Below, piece by piece: positions 15,352 to 22,613 of a stretch of 36,164 nt of DNA. The translations under genes and the position numbers were made by a program. How positions within the stretch are numbered: the first letter of the stretch is position 1; every line of letters starts with the position of its first letter. Below the pieces are notes generated by a model that was not told the DNA's origin, made no database searches, and worked only from the letters and a program-made list of their open reading frames with translations. This stretch comes from Acidobacteriota bacterium (lineage in GTDB: Bacteria > Acidobacteriota > Holophagae > Holophagales > Holophagaceae): assembly GCA_021802985.1 (NCBI GenBank), contig JAJZQW010000020.1, positions 1-36,164 of the forward strand, given 5' to 3'.

Positions 15352-16410
15352 TCAGCGATTCCACTCCCGCCACAGCCGCACGGTCAGTTCGCTGAGGGGC
15401 GTGGGACTCTTGGACAAAGTCATGCCCTTGATGTCGCGTTCGCATTGGACGACTTGCGAGAACAGGGTGCGCGACCGGACGGGGCCCAGCCGGGTGGCGG
15501 CAGGCAGGTAGGTTCGTCCCAGCAGCCAAGTCTGGTTGGGGGGCAATTGGATGGCCTGGGCGAGATCGCTCTCCTTCTTCGCCCCGGCCGCCATGGCCTG
15601 GGCCAGGGCGGCCACCCGGCCCACTTCCCGGGCGGCCTGGCTGACCAGCAGGAGAGAGGTCCGGTCGAAATCGTCCTCCAGGCACTCCTTGAGAATCCGG
15701 AGGGCCTGGGCGATCTGGCCCTTCTGCCAGGCCTCGGACCAGGCAAAGACGCGCTGATCGGTGAGTCGGAAGGTCATCCACGCCACCAGCTCCGGGGTGA
15801 TGACGCGGCTATCGGCGGCGAGGTCGAACACTTCCATGGCCCGCCGAAGGAGGCCCACGCTGCCTCCCAGCCGCTCCTTCAGCAGCTCGACCGACTCGGC
15901 GGGAAGCTGGAGGCCGAGCCTCTTGGCTTCCTCCTGAATGAACCCAGTGATCTCCGCAGGCTCCAGGGCCCCCACCTTGAGGATGCGCCCGGCCTTGGCC
16001 CAGTCGGTCCAGGGCTTGGATCCCAGCGGGTTGCCGGGGCCCGCGGGCACGGTGGCCCAGGCCACGAGCAGCAGCTTCAGATCGGAGGGTGGGTTCTGCA
16101 GCAAGGCGGCCACGGGAGGCGGAAGGTCTTGTTTCTTGTCCTTGGGCCCTCCCCTGCGTTTACCGAACAGGTTGTCGGCCGCAGGCACGATCACGCACCG
16201 GGCTTCGGCCCCCAGGGGCGTGGCCTCCTGCAGGGCGGCCAGGACCTCGGGCCATGGGCAGCCCTCCGCGCAGACCGTGAGGGAGAAATCGGCCCATTCG
16301 GGATCCACGTGGCGGCGCTTCCAGGCCGCTACCGCCTCCCGGCGGCCATCGCCATCCTCGCCATGGACGAGGGCGAAGCCGTGGTCCAGCCAGGCCGTGG
16401 GCGCAGCCAT
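15352..16410 (-). CDS. holA: HolA, DNA polymerase III delta subunit
   Basis: The delta subunit opens the sliding clamp within the clamp loader. 352 aa, with the weakly conserved three-domain AAA+-like pattern: an N-terminal nucleotide-fold region without a Walker motif (ARCVIVPAADNLFGKR), a middle segment ALEPAEITGFIQEEAKRLGLQLPAESVELLKERLGGSVGLLRRAME, and a helical C-terminal collar domain (ALRILKECLEDDFDRTSLLLVSQ). The start overlaps the lptE stop (ATGA); lptE-holA adjacency is common in Gram-negative bacteria. It ends two bases from the convergent MmeI-like gene. Confidence 0.88.
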   Translation of the reverse strand: MAAPTAWLDHGFALVHGEDGDGRREAVAAWKRRHVDPEWADFSLTVCAEGCPWPEVLAALQEATPLGAEARCVIVPAADNLFGKRRGGPKDKKQDLPPPVAALLQNPPSDLKLLLVAWATVPAGPGNPLGSKPWTDWAKAGRILKVGALEPAEITGFIQEEAKRLGLQLPAESVELLKERLGGSVGLLRRAMEVFDLAADSRVITPELVAWMTFRLTDQRVFAWSEAWQKGQIAQALRILKECLEDDFDRTSLLLVSQAAREVGRVAALAQAMAAGAKKESDLAQAIQLPPNQTWLLGRTYLPAATRLGPVRSRTLFSQVVQCERDIKGMTLSKSPTPLSELTVRLWREWNR

Positions 16411-16973
16411 CAGTCCGTGCCCTCCAGCAGCTGGGTAAGGAAGCTCTCGGCGAAGTCGTCCGCCAGGCTTTCGATCACCTGCACCTCCCGGTCATCGAAG
16501 CTGGCGAAGTTCTGGTCCACCCGGTACTGGTTGGAGAAGGTGAGGTGCCGCCGACTGAGCACCACGGCGCCGGTCTGCCCGTCCAGCAGTTCCACGCTGG
16601 CCACGACCTTGATCTCCACGCGGCTGGCGCTACCCGCGCTGGCCTTGTCGCTGCCATTGCCGAGGGTGAGCCCCAGGGGGCGGGATTCGTACTGCTCCAG
16701 GGTGCCCTGCAGCACCCAGCGCGACGGTTCGCCCGGCGGCACCAGCTTCCAGGGGCTGGCCGCCACGATGCGGCTCTCCAGGGCCTTGGTGAAGCGGTCC
16801 TCCAGGCCCAACTTAGGCGTGAGGTTGCGGAACCGCGCCAGCCGGATCGTCTCCCCCTTCTGGGCCCAGGCCGCCTTCCGCGGCTCCCGGTCCAGCCGGT
16901 GGTACCCGCAGCCGGAGGAGAATAGGAGGCAGGACATCAAGAGGAAAATGGTCGCGGAAGGCACGGAAGTCAC
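16410..16973 (-). CDS. lptE: LptE-like outer-membrane LPS-assembly lipoprotein
   Basis: LptE plugs the LptD pore that delivers LPS to the outer membrane. The protein shows a lipoprotein signal ending FSSGC, then GYHRL, as LptE usually begins after the Cys. Further family-like stretches are RLARFRNLTPKLGLEDRFTKALESRI and SRVEIKVVASVELLDGQTGAVVLSRRHLTFSNQY. The start is uncertain: GTG 16973 (188 codons), GTG 16964 and ATG 16937 are all in frame, none with a good ribosome site. The signal has no basic residue because its 5' end lies in repeat DNA of the neighbouring GxxExxY element. GTG 16973 overlaps that gene's TGA. The context with holA supports the call. Confidence 0.82.
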   Translation of the reverse strand: MTSVPSATIFLLMSCLLFSSGCGYHRLDREPRKAAWAQKGETIRLARFRNLTPKLGLEDRFTKALESRIVAASPWKLVPPGEPSRWVLQGTLEQYESRPLGLTLGNGSDKASAGSASRVEIKVVASVELLDGQTGAVVLSRRHLTFSNQYRVDQNFASFDDREVQVIESLADDFAESFLTQLLEGTD

Positions 16974-17446
16974 TCGGAAGACGCGGAATAGGGATTGTGT
17001 TGCATCACGAAGCGCCGGATGCCTTTGCGTCCCATCGGATAGACGCCGAAGTTCAGGAGCAACCCGACCGGTTTCCCCGAAAACCGGAGGTAGCTCAGGA
17101 TCTGCGCTTCATGTTCGGGTGTAAATGCTTCAGCGACCTTCAATTCGACCACCAGCACATCGTCCACGACGAGGTCCATACGGAAAGCCAGGGGAACACT
17201 CAGTCCGCGATAGGTCAATCCGAGACTCACCTGGCATTCGACCCGATGTCCCCTCAACTGAAGTTCATGTGCCAGACAAGCTTCATAGGCGCTTTCCAGC
17301 AGCCCAGGACCGAGGGATCGCTGAACTGCGATCGCCGCTCCAATGACTGATCGGGTCAGATCCGGGTGGGGTCCATCGATTTGAAGCTCCTGGACGACGG
17401 TGTCTCCCGCGTCTTCCGCGCTCTTTCCGCGCCTTCCGCGACCAGC
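16949..17446. mobile_element. Putative GxxExxY element with inverted periodic ends
   Basis: The left end (16949-16989) and right end (17406-17446, inverted) align over about 40 bases: each begins TGGTCGCGGAAGGC and continues with CGGAA repeats spaced 9, 11 and 9 bases. Between them lies only the GxxExxY gene, whose first 20 codons and last codons are made of end DNA. It separates hpt from lptE. No target-site duplication is evident. Mobility is inferred from the inverted ends and from a second, gene-less copy at 19825. Confidence 0.65.
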
Positions 17447-17458
17447 CAGATGAGTCAT
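16970..17458 (-). CDS. GxxExxY protein 1, PD-(D/E)XK nuclease-like
   Basis: 162 aa. The family-naming motif is G52-LL-E55-SA-Y58. The nuclease-like core follows: D95 in FRMDLVVDD, E105 and K107 in VVELK (D-x9-E-x-K), then EHEAQILSYL and VGLLLNFG. The family's function is not established; the residues look intact for a metal-dependent nuclease. The only early start is ATG 17458, overlapping the hpt stop (ATGA), so residues 1-20 are translated from the inverted end repeat and are poor in family sequence. The last residues also come from repeat DNA, and the TGA overlaps a possible lptE GTG. Confidence 0.85.
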   Translation of the reverse strand: MTHLAGRGRRGKSAEDAGDTVVQELQIDGPHPDLTRSVIGAAIAVQRSLGPGLLESAYEACLAHELQLRGHRVECQVSLGLTYRGLSVPLAFRMDLVVDDVLVVELKVAEAFTPEHEAQILSYLRFSGKPVGLLLNFGVYPMGRKGIRRFVMQHNPYSASSE

Positions 17459-17976
17459 GGGTGGAACACGCCGACGTAGGGGAGGTTGCGGAGCTTGCCG
17501 TCGAAATCGAGGCCGTAGCCGACGACGAAGTGGTCCTCGATGGTAAAGCCGACGTAGTCCACGGGCACTTCGATCCTGCGGCGGCTGGGCTTGTCGAGGA
17601 GGGTGCAGATCTTCAGGCTGGCCGGCTCGCGGTCCAGCAACAGGTTGCGGACCTTGAAGAGGGTCAGTCCCGTGTCCACGATGTCCTCCACCACCAGGGC
17701 GTGGCGCCCCTGGATGGAACGGTCGAGGTCCTTCAGGATGTGCACCTCGCCGGTGCTCTCCGTGCCGCCGCCGTAGCTGGCCACCTGCATGAAGCTCACG
17801 TCGAAGTCCAGCTCCGTGGCCCGGGCCAGGTCCGCGAAGAAGGGGAAGACGCCGTTGAGGAGGCCCACCATGACCAGATCCTTGCCCACATAGTCGGCGG
17901 CCAACTGGCGGCCCATCTCGCGCACCCGGGCGCGAATCTGCTCCTCAGTCAGCAGGGGGGTGACGCGATCACGCAT
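17455..17976 (-). CDS. hpt: Hypoxanthine phosphoribosyltransferase
   Basis: Purine salvage enzyme making IMP or GMP from hypoxanthine or guanine and PRPP. 173 aa. The PRPP-binding loop is LVVEDIVDTGLTLFKVRNLL near residue 95-110. The N-terminal LVMVGLLNGVFPFFADLARA and C-terminal VPVDYVGFTIEDHFVVGYGLDFDGKLRNLPYVG are typical of Hpt. GGAG precedes the ATG. The TGA overlaps the GxxExxY ATG. Confidence 0.95.
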   Translation of the reverse strand: MRDRVTPLLTEEQIRARVREMGRQLAADYVGKDLVMVGLLNGVFPFFADLARATELDFDVSFMQVASYGGGTESTGEVHILKDLDRSIQGRHALVVEDIVDTGLTLFKVRNLLLDREPASLKICTLLDKPSRRRIEVPVDYVGFTIEDHFVVGYGLDFDGKLRNLPYVGVFHP

Positions 17977-18116
17977 GGGGTCTCCGGGGCGAGGGATGGG
18001 GGGGCCTGACTGACCCGTCTCCTACCCTAACTTGCTTCCATTCAACCCCAGGCCCCCTTCCTGGGTCCATCCAGTGTCGGCGGATCCTGGCTTGATCCTC
18101 CCCGCCGGAGCCTAAG

Positions 18117-18764
18117 ATGATGCTGGCAGTTGCCTTGAACGAGCCCAAGATGCCCCAGATGGCCACCCAGTCCGCCGAGCGGATCCCGGATCCGGCCTCG
18201 CCGTACCATGCGCCGGAGGTGCTGGTCTGGGTGGAGGCCGCCCAGGGCGGGGATCAGGCCGCTTTTGCCTCCCTGGTCCGGCTCTTCTCCCGGGATGTGT
18301 ACGGCAAGGCCTTTTCCATCCTGAAGAACCACCAGGACGCCGACGACGTGGTCCAGGAGACCTTCATCCGGGTGTTCCGGGCCCTGCCCGGCTTCCGCTT
18401 CGAATCCTCGTTCCGCACCTGGCTCATCACCATCGCCACCCGCCAGGCCCTGAACTACCGGGAACGCATGTCCCGCGACCACGAAAGCCTGGAGATGCCC
18501 GAGGAAGGCCTGGAGCATCCGGCGCTGCGGGTCGAGGAAACCCAGGCCGCCGCCCTGCTCGACGAGGAAGCCCGCCGCCTGCTCTACGAAGCCCTGCCCA
18601 AGCTGCCCCGGCGCCAGAAAGAGGCCCTGACGCTCAAGCTCCAGCACGACTGGAAGTACGAGCGCATCGCCGCGGAGATGGGCACCTCCGTGGGCAGCGT
18701 GAAGGCCCACATCTTCCACGCCATCCAGAGCCTGACCCGCCATGTCAAAGGAGGCCGTCCATGA
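18117..18764 (+). CDS. RpoE-like ECF sigma factor
   Basis: 215 aa. Region 2 is DVYGKAFSILKNHQDADDVVQETFIRVFRALPGF with FESSFRTWLITIATRQALNYRER (-10 binding). Region 4 is LPRRQKEALTLKLQHDWKYERIAAEMGTSVGSVKAHIFHAIQSL, a helix-turn-helix for the -35. The segment before region 2 is longer than minimal and may be disordered. GGAG lies six bases before the ATG. The stop overlaps the next gene (ATGA). Followed by a putative anti-sigma factor and a periplasmic Spy-like protein, it probably serves an envelope-stress regulon. Confidence 0.93.
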   Translation: MMLAVALNEPKMPQMATQSAERIPDPASPYHAPEVLVWVEAAQGGDQAAFASLVRLFSRDVYGKAFSILKNHQDADDVVQETFIRVFRALPGFRFESSFRTWLITIATRQALNYRERMSRDHESLEMPEEGLEHPALRVEETQAAALLDEEARRLLYEALPKLPRRQKEALTLKLQHDWKYERIAAEMGTSVGSVKAHIFHAIQSLTRHVKGGRP

Positions 18765-19270
18765 GGCACGCGTCCCTCCCCCTGCCCGAAGCCTGCGAGC
18801 GGATCCTTGCCGCCGTCGAGGTTGATCCCCTGGACCCTGGCCCCGAGGCGGAGCTGCACATGAACTCCTGCACCGCCTGCTCGGAAGCCCGCGTGCTCTA
18901 CCTGGCCCAGGAGGAGGCGCCCCAGGTCCTGGTGCCCGCCGGGTACTTCGACCGCCTGCCCGGACGGGTGCTCGGCAAGCTGCCGAATCGTCGCCCCACC
19001 CTGGCCCACCAGGCCCGCAGCCTGTACTGGGCCGCCGCCGCCGCCCTGCTCATGGCCGTGGGCGCCGGGGCCTTCTGGGCGGGCCGCGCCAACCGCACGC
19101 CGCTGGTGGAGGCCACGCTCCCGAAACCCGCCGATACGGTCGAAATCACCATCCCCGATGCGCCCTTCCACGACCGTGACGAGGATGCGGCCCAGATCCA
19201 GACCCTGAGCCCCGACGAAATGAAGGCCCTGTTGAAACGCATGGATGACCCCACCCCCTCCCAGAGGTGA
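18761..19270 (+). CDS. Putative transmembrane anti-sigma factor
   Basis: 169 aa. The N-terminal cytoplasmic part has a zinc-finger-like H33-x3-C37-x2-C40 (HMNSCTAC), as in zf-HC2 anti-sigma factors. One membrane helix lies at about 87-107 (YWAAAAALLMAVGAGAFWAG), and a short periplasmic tail is acidic. Translation is coupled to the sigma gene by ATGA. The usual second upstream His is not obvious, so the metal site may be incomplete. The role is inferred from position and topology. Confidence 0.78.
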   Translation: MRHASLPLPEACERILAAVEVDPLDPGPEAELHMNSCTACSEARVLYLAQEEAPQVLVPAGYFDRLPGRVLGKLPNRRPTLAHQARSLYWAAAAALLMAVGAGAFWAGRANRTPLVEATLPKPADTVEITIPDAPFHDRDEDAAQIQTLSPDEMKALLKRMDDPTPSQR

Positions 19271-19274
19271 CCCA

Positions 19275-19799
19275 ATGTTCCGCCTACCGACGCTCCTCCT
19301 CCCCGTTCTCTTGATCGCCGCCCTGCCGGTGGCCCGGGCGCAGTCTGAGGACGAAGGCCGCCTGCTCTACCGGTTCCGGATGAACCACCTGGAGCAGAAC
19401 GTGGGTCTCCCCGCAGACCAGGCCCGGGTGGTCGTCGAACGCTGGGCCCGCTACGACCGGGACCTCTTCGAGAAGGCCCGCCAGATCCGGGAGATCCGGG
19501 GGCGATTCAACGACATCCTGCTGGGCCCCGGCTCGGAGGAGGAAAAGAACGCCAAGGTCGGGCCCCTGCTGGACCAGTTCGTGGCGCTCCGCCACCAGCA
19601 GATGAACCTGAAGCTCCAGTTCGAGGATGACATCCGGGTCCACCTCAGCCCGGCCCAGCAGGTCCGGCTCATCCTCCAGGTGGACGAGATGCAGCGAAGA
19701 ATGGTGGAGGCCCTGCGCCAGGGCCTGGGCAACCGACCGGGCATGGGGCTGGGCAACCGCCAGGGCCCGGGCGGCGGCCTGCGTCGCGGGGGACGCTGA
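19275..19799 (+). CDS. Spy/CpxP-like periplasmic stress protein
   Basis: 174 aa. Signal peptide MFRLPTLLLPVLLIAALPVARA with a cleavage site near ARA-Q. The mature part is helical and highly charged, with two LTxxQ-like spots (VGLPADQARVV and LSPAQQVRLIL), as in Spy/CpxP chaperones and 'heavy-metal sensor' proteins. The C-terminus is Gly/Arg/Asn-rich and repetitive (LGNRPGMGLGNRQGPGGG). AGAGGTGA precedes the ATG, four bases after the anti-sigma stop. It probably feeds or protects the envelope-stress circuit. Confidence 0.78.
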   Translation: MFRLPTLLLPVLLIAALPVARAQSEDEGRLLYRFRMNHLEQNVGLPADQARVVVERWARYDRDLFEKARQIREIRGRFNDILLGPGSEEEKNAKVGPLLDQFVALRHQQMNLKLQFEDDIRVHLSPAQQVRLILQVDEMQRRMVEALRQGLGNRPGMGLGNRQGPGGGLRRGGR

Positions 19800-19824
19800 T
19801 CCGGATATTCCGGCGAGAGAAAGC

Positions 19825-20005
19825 GCTGGTCGCGGAAGACCCGGAAAGAGACACGGAAGGCGCAGAAGGGTCCTGGGCGCCCGCTGAAACGATGCCGTGA
19901 TGGACCGACTGGTCCTGCCCGCTCGCATGCACAACAGCGCAAGCCAAGCACCTGACCCCAACCTTCCGCGCTTTCCGCGCGGGTTCCGCGCATTCCGCGA
20001 CCAGC
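19825..20005. mobile_element. Gene-less (MITE-like) copy of the GxxExxY-type ends
   Basis: The left end (19825-19869) and inverted right end (19961-20005) both start GCTGGTCGCGGAA and continue as CGGAA units spaced 9, 11-12 and 9 bases. The roughly 90 bases between hold no plausible gene. The box is shared with the ends of the GxxExxY element at 16949 (11 of 13 bases there at the left end, all 13 at the right end). It sits between the convergent Spy-like and rnj genes and could fold as a long hairpin and serve as a terminator. No clear target duplication was found. Confidence 0.7.
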
Positions 20006-20023
20006 AAACGCCTGGGCGGCCTG

Positions 20024-21739
20024 CTATTGGGGCGCCTCCAGCAGCACGGGGACGACGAGGGGGCGGGTCTGGGTGGTCTTGCGGATGATGCGGCGGAGGG
20101 CCTGCCGGATGACCTCGCGCAGGGCCTCGGGATCCTTCCGGACCTCGGCGGGCGCCTCCTCGAAGGCCTTGCGCGCCACACCCCGCAGCAGTTCGCCATA
20201 GGTCACATCGTCGGAGAGCATGACGAAGCCCCGGCTCAGGATGGTGGGATCGGCCGCGAGGGTGCCGGTGGCCGAATCCACCAGCAGCGTGGCGAAGACG
20301 ACGCCATCCTCCTGGAGGATGAGCCGGTCCTGCACCACCCGGGCGTCCACCATGTGATCCACGCCCTCGTGGACGAAGCACTTGCCCACCGGCACGGCGC
20401 CAGGCTGGTCCAGACGACCGTCCAGGAAGAGCCGCAGGCACTGTCCACCGTCCAGCAGCGAGATGCGCTCGCGGGGCCAGCCCAGGGACTCCGCCAGGGC
20501 CCCGTGGGCCCGCAGGTTCCGGTAGGTGCCATGGACCGGCACCATCTGACGGGGCCGCACCGCGCGGATGAGATCCGCCAGTTCCTCCCGCTGGCCGTGG
20601 CCCGAGGCGTGGACCGTGCCGAGGCCCTCGATGGACGTCTCCGCCCCGAGCCGCTCAGCGGCATCGAGCATGCGGGAGATGGCCACTTCGTTGCCGGGAA
20701 TGGTCCGAGCACTGAGGAGCAGGCGGTCGCCCGGTTCCAGGGGCAACCCCTTCACCTCGCGGCGCAGCAGCCGGGCGAGGCCGCTCATGGGCTCGCCCTG
20801 GCTCCCCGTGCAGATCACCAGAAGTTCCGAGGGAGGATACTTGGCGGCATCCTTCACATCCAGGAAGAGATCGTCCGGCAGCGCCAGCCGCTTGAGGGAG
20901 CGGGCCAGATTGACGCTCCGCTCCAGGCTGCGGCCCAGCAGCACCACCTGCCGACGGTGCTGGTAGGCCAGGTTCAACAGCGTCTGGAGGCGATGGATGT
21001 TGGAGCTGAAGGTAGTGACCACCAGCCGGCCCGGGGTCGCCCCGAAGGCCGCATCCAGGCCTTCCCGGCAGGCCACTTCGGGCAGCGACCGACCCGGGCG
21101 CTGGATGTTGGTGGAATCGGCCATCAACAGCCGCACCCCGGCATCCCCCAACTCGTGCAGCCGGTCCATCCCCGTGTGGCGGCCATCCAGGGGCTCCGGA
21201 TCGATCTTGAAATCACCGGAATGGACCAGCACGCCCTGGGGCGTATGGAGGACCAGGGCGCAGGCATCGGGGATGCTGTGGGTGACGGGGATCCACTCCG
21301 CCTCCACCTCCCCATCGCCCACCCGGACGCGACCGTAGTCCCGGACCGGATGCAGCAGGTTCAGATCGAGGCCATGTTCCTTCAGCTTGCCCTCCACCAA
21401 CCCCAGGGTGAAGGCTGTTCCATAGACAGGCACGGGCCAGCGCCGGAGGAAGTAGGGCAGCGCCCCGATGTGGTCCTCGTGGCCGTGGGTGAGCAGCACG
21501 GCCTGGATGCGGTCGGCGAAGGGCTCGAGGTAGGCGAAGTCCGGCACGATGGAATCAATGCCCGGCTGGTCATCGGAGGGGAACAGCTGGCCGCAGTCCA
21601 CCAGGAACAGGCTGCGGGCGCTGTGGACCACCAGGGCGTTCATGCCGAACTCCCCCAGACCGCCGATGGGGATCAGGCGAAGTTCGTCCTTGCCCGGCGG
21701 CCGGTCCCAGTGGGTGAAGGCGGGGGCAGTCGAGATCAC
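20024..21739 (-). CDS. rnj: Ribonuclease J (metallo-beta-lactamase / beta-CASP)
   Basis: RNase J is a 5'-3' exonuclease and endonuclease in mRNA decay and rRNA maturation. 571 aa, the usual length. The zinc motif is LLTHGHEDHIGALPYFL (about 80-96); further metal or substrate parts are VTHSIPDACALVLHTPQG and LVHSGDFKIDPEP. The beta-CASP parts are TFSSNIHRLQTLLN, CTGSQGEP, and ASGHGQREELADLIRAVRP followed by PVHGTYRNL. The start is GTG at 21739, overlapping the rsmA stop (GTGA). Confidence 0.95.
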   Translation of the reverse strand: MISTAPAFTHWDRPPGKDELRLIPIGGLGEFGMNALVVHSARSLFLVDCGQLFPSDDQPGIDSIVPDFAYLEPFADRIQAVLLTHGHEDHIGALPYFLRRWPVPVYGTAFTLGLVEGKLKEHGLDLNLLHPVRDYGRVRVGDGEVEAEWIPVTHSIPDACALVLHTPQGVLVHSGDFKIDPEPLDGRHTGMDRLHELGDAGVRLLMADSTNIQRPGRSLPEVACREGLDAAFGATPGRLVVTTFSSNIHRLQTLLNLAYQHRRQVVLLGRSLERSVNLARSLKRLALPDDLFLDVKDAAKYPPSELLVICTGSQGEPMSGLARLLRREVKGLPLEPGDRLLLSARTIPGNEVAISRMLDAAERLGAETSIEGLGTVHASGHGQREELADLIRAVRPRQMVPVHGTYRNLRAHGALAESLGWPRERISLLDGGQCLRLFLDGRLDQPGAVPVGKCFVHEGVDHMVDARVVQDRLILQEDGVVFATLLVDSATGTLAADPTILSRGFVMLSDDVTYGELLRGVARKAFEEAPAEVRKDPEALREVIRQALRRIIRKTTQTRPLVVPVLLEAPQ

Positions 21740-22545
21740 GATGGGAACACCTCAGGATGATGGATGAGTAATGCGCGGGTCGCGTCCAGCCACGCCGCAG
21801 GCGGAATAACTTCGGCGCGCAGCGCCGAAGCCAGCCCCACGCCCGTCAGGACCTCCGCCGACAAAACTCCCTGCCAGTTGTTGGCCAGGGTCTTGCGCCG
21901 ATGGGCGAAGGAGCGGTGCAGCACCGCCAGGAGGGGCTTCCGCTCGGCCAGGGTGGGCGCCTCCCCGCGGGGCTCGAAGAGCACGACGGCGGAATCCACC
22001 TTCGGAGCGGGGCGGAAGGACCCGGGCCCCAGCTTCGCCAATCGGGTAAGGCGGGCGCAGAGCTGGGCCAGGACGGAGAGGGGGCCATAGGCCTTGGTGC
22101 CCGGCTCCCCCATGAGCTTCTGGGCCACCTCCAGCTGGAACATCAGGACCATGCGCTCCCAGGGGACCGCCTCCGTCAGCATCCGGGTCAGGATGGGCGT
22201 GGCGGCGTTGTAGGGCAGGTTCCCCACCACCGACCAGGGGGCACCCTCCGGAAGGGCGATCCGCACGGCATCCCCCTCCAGCAGATGGAAGGCGGGCTGT
22301 CCCACGAATCGGTCGCCCAGCAGGGCACAGGCCTCGGGATCCAGTTCCACCGCCCAGAGGGGCCGCCCATCGGCCAGCAGCCGCGCCGTCAGCACACCGG
22401 GGCCCGGACCGATCTCCAGCAGCCGGGGAGCCGACGAGGCCAAGGCGGCGTCCACGATGGTCCGGATGACCCCCTCGTTCACCAGGAAATTCTGCCCGAA
22501 GGCTTTCTTGGCACGCAGCCGACCGGTGGAATGAAGTTCCTGCAC
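21736..22545 (-). CDS. rsmA: RsmA (KsgA), 16S rRNA A1518/A1519 dimethyltransferase
   Basis: Dimethylates two adenines in helix 45 of 16S rRNA. 269 aa: RAKKAFGQNFLVNEGVIRTIV at the N-terminus, SAM motif I LEIGPGPGVLTARLL (about 44-58), motif IV VGNLPYNAATPIL (about 106-118), and the C-terminal FRPAPKVDSAVV with SFAHRRKTLANN. The start is GTG at 22545 with AGGGTGAAGG upstream. It forms a coupled pair with rnj. Confidence 0.95.
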   Translation of the reverse strand: MQELHSTGRLRAKKAFGQNFLVNEGVIRTIVDAALASSAPRLLEIGPGPGVLTARLLADGRPLWAVELDPEACALLGDRFVGQPAFHLLEGDAVRIALPEGAPWSVVGNLPYNAATPILTRMLTEAVPWERMVLMFQLEVAQKLMGEPGTKAYGPLSVLAQLCARLTRLAKLGPGSFRPAPKVDSAVVLFEPRGEAPTLAERKPLLAVLHRSFAHRRKTLANNWQGVLSAEVLTGVGLASALRAEVIPPAAWLDATRALLIHHPEVFPS

Positions 22546-22565
22546 CCCTTCACCCTAGCACGCGA

Positions 22566-22589
22566 ACGGGGGCCCTGACGGGCCCCCGT
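22566..22589 (-). terminator. Hairpin terminator after pilY1
   Basis: ACGGGGGCCC and GGGCCCCCGT form a perfect 10-bp stem with a 4-base loop, 25 bases past the pilY1 stop. There is no long T run after it on the minus strand, so it is a weak intrinsic terminator or an RNA 3'-end stabiliser. Confidence 0.55.
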
Positions 22590-22613
22590 GGGGTCTGGCT
22601 TGGTTGAAAAGCG

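Noticed and set aside
15190-17124. 644-codon plus-strand frame opposite holA and lptE
   Set aside because: Antisense shadow of well-supported genes in high-GC DNA, with no recognisable domain.
16950-17446. CRISPR-like reading of the periodic repeats
   Set aside because: Units are only 9-12 bases with no constant spacers, and they occur as inverted pairs, not direct arrays; no cas gene is present.
18007-18116. Sigma-70 promoter between hpt and the sigma gene
   Set aside because: Candidate -35/-10 pairs had wrong spacing on both strands.
19871-19960. Decayed GxxExxY gene inside the 181-bp element
   Set aside because: Neither strand shows any remnant of the GxxExxY or VVELK motifs in about 90 bases.
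20027-21760. 577-codon plus-strand frame opposite rnj
   Set aside because: It mirrors RNase J almost base for base; the minus-strand gene has catalytic motifs, this one has none.
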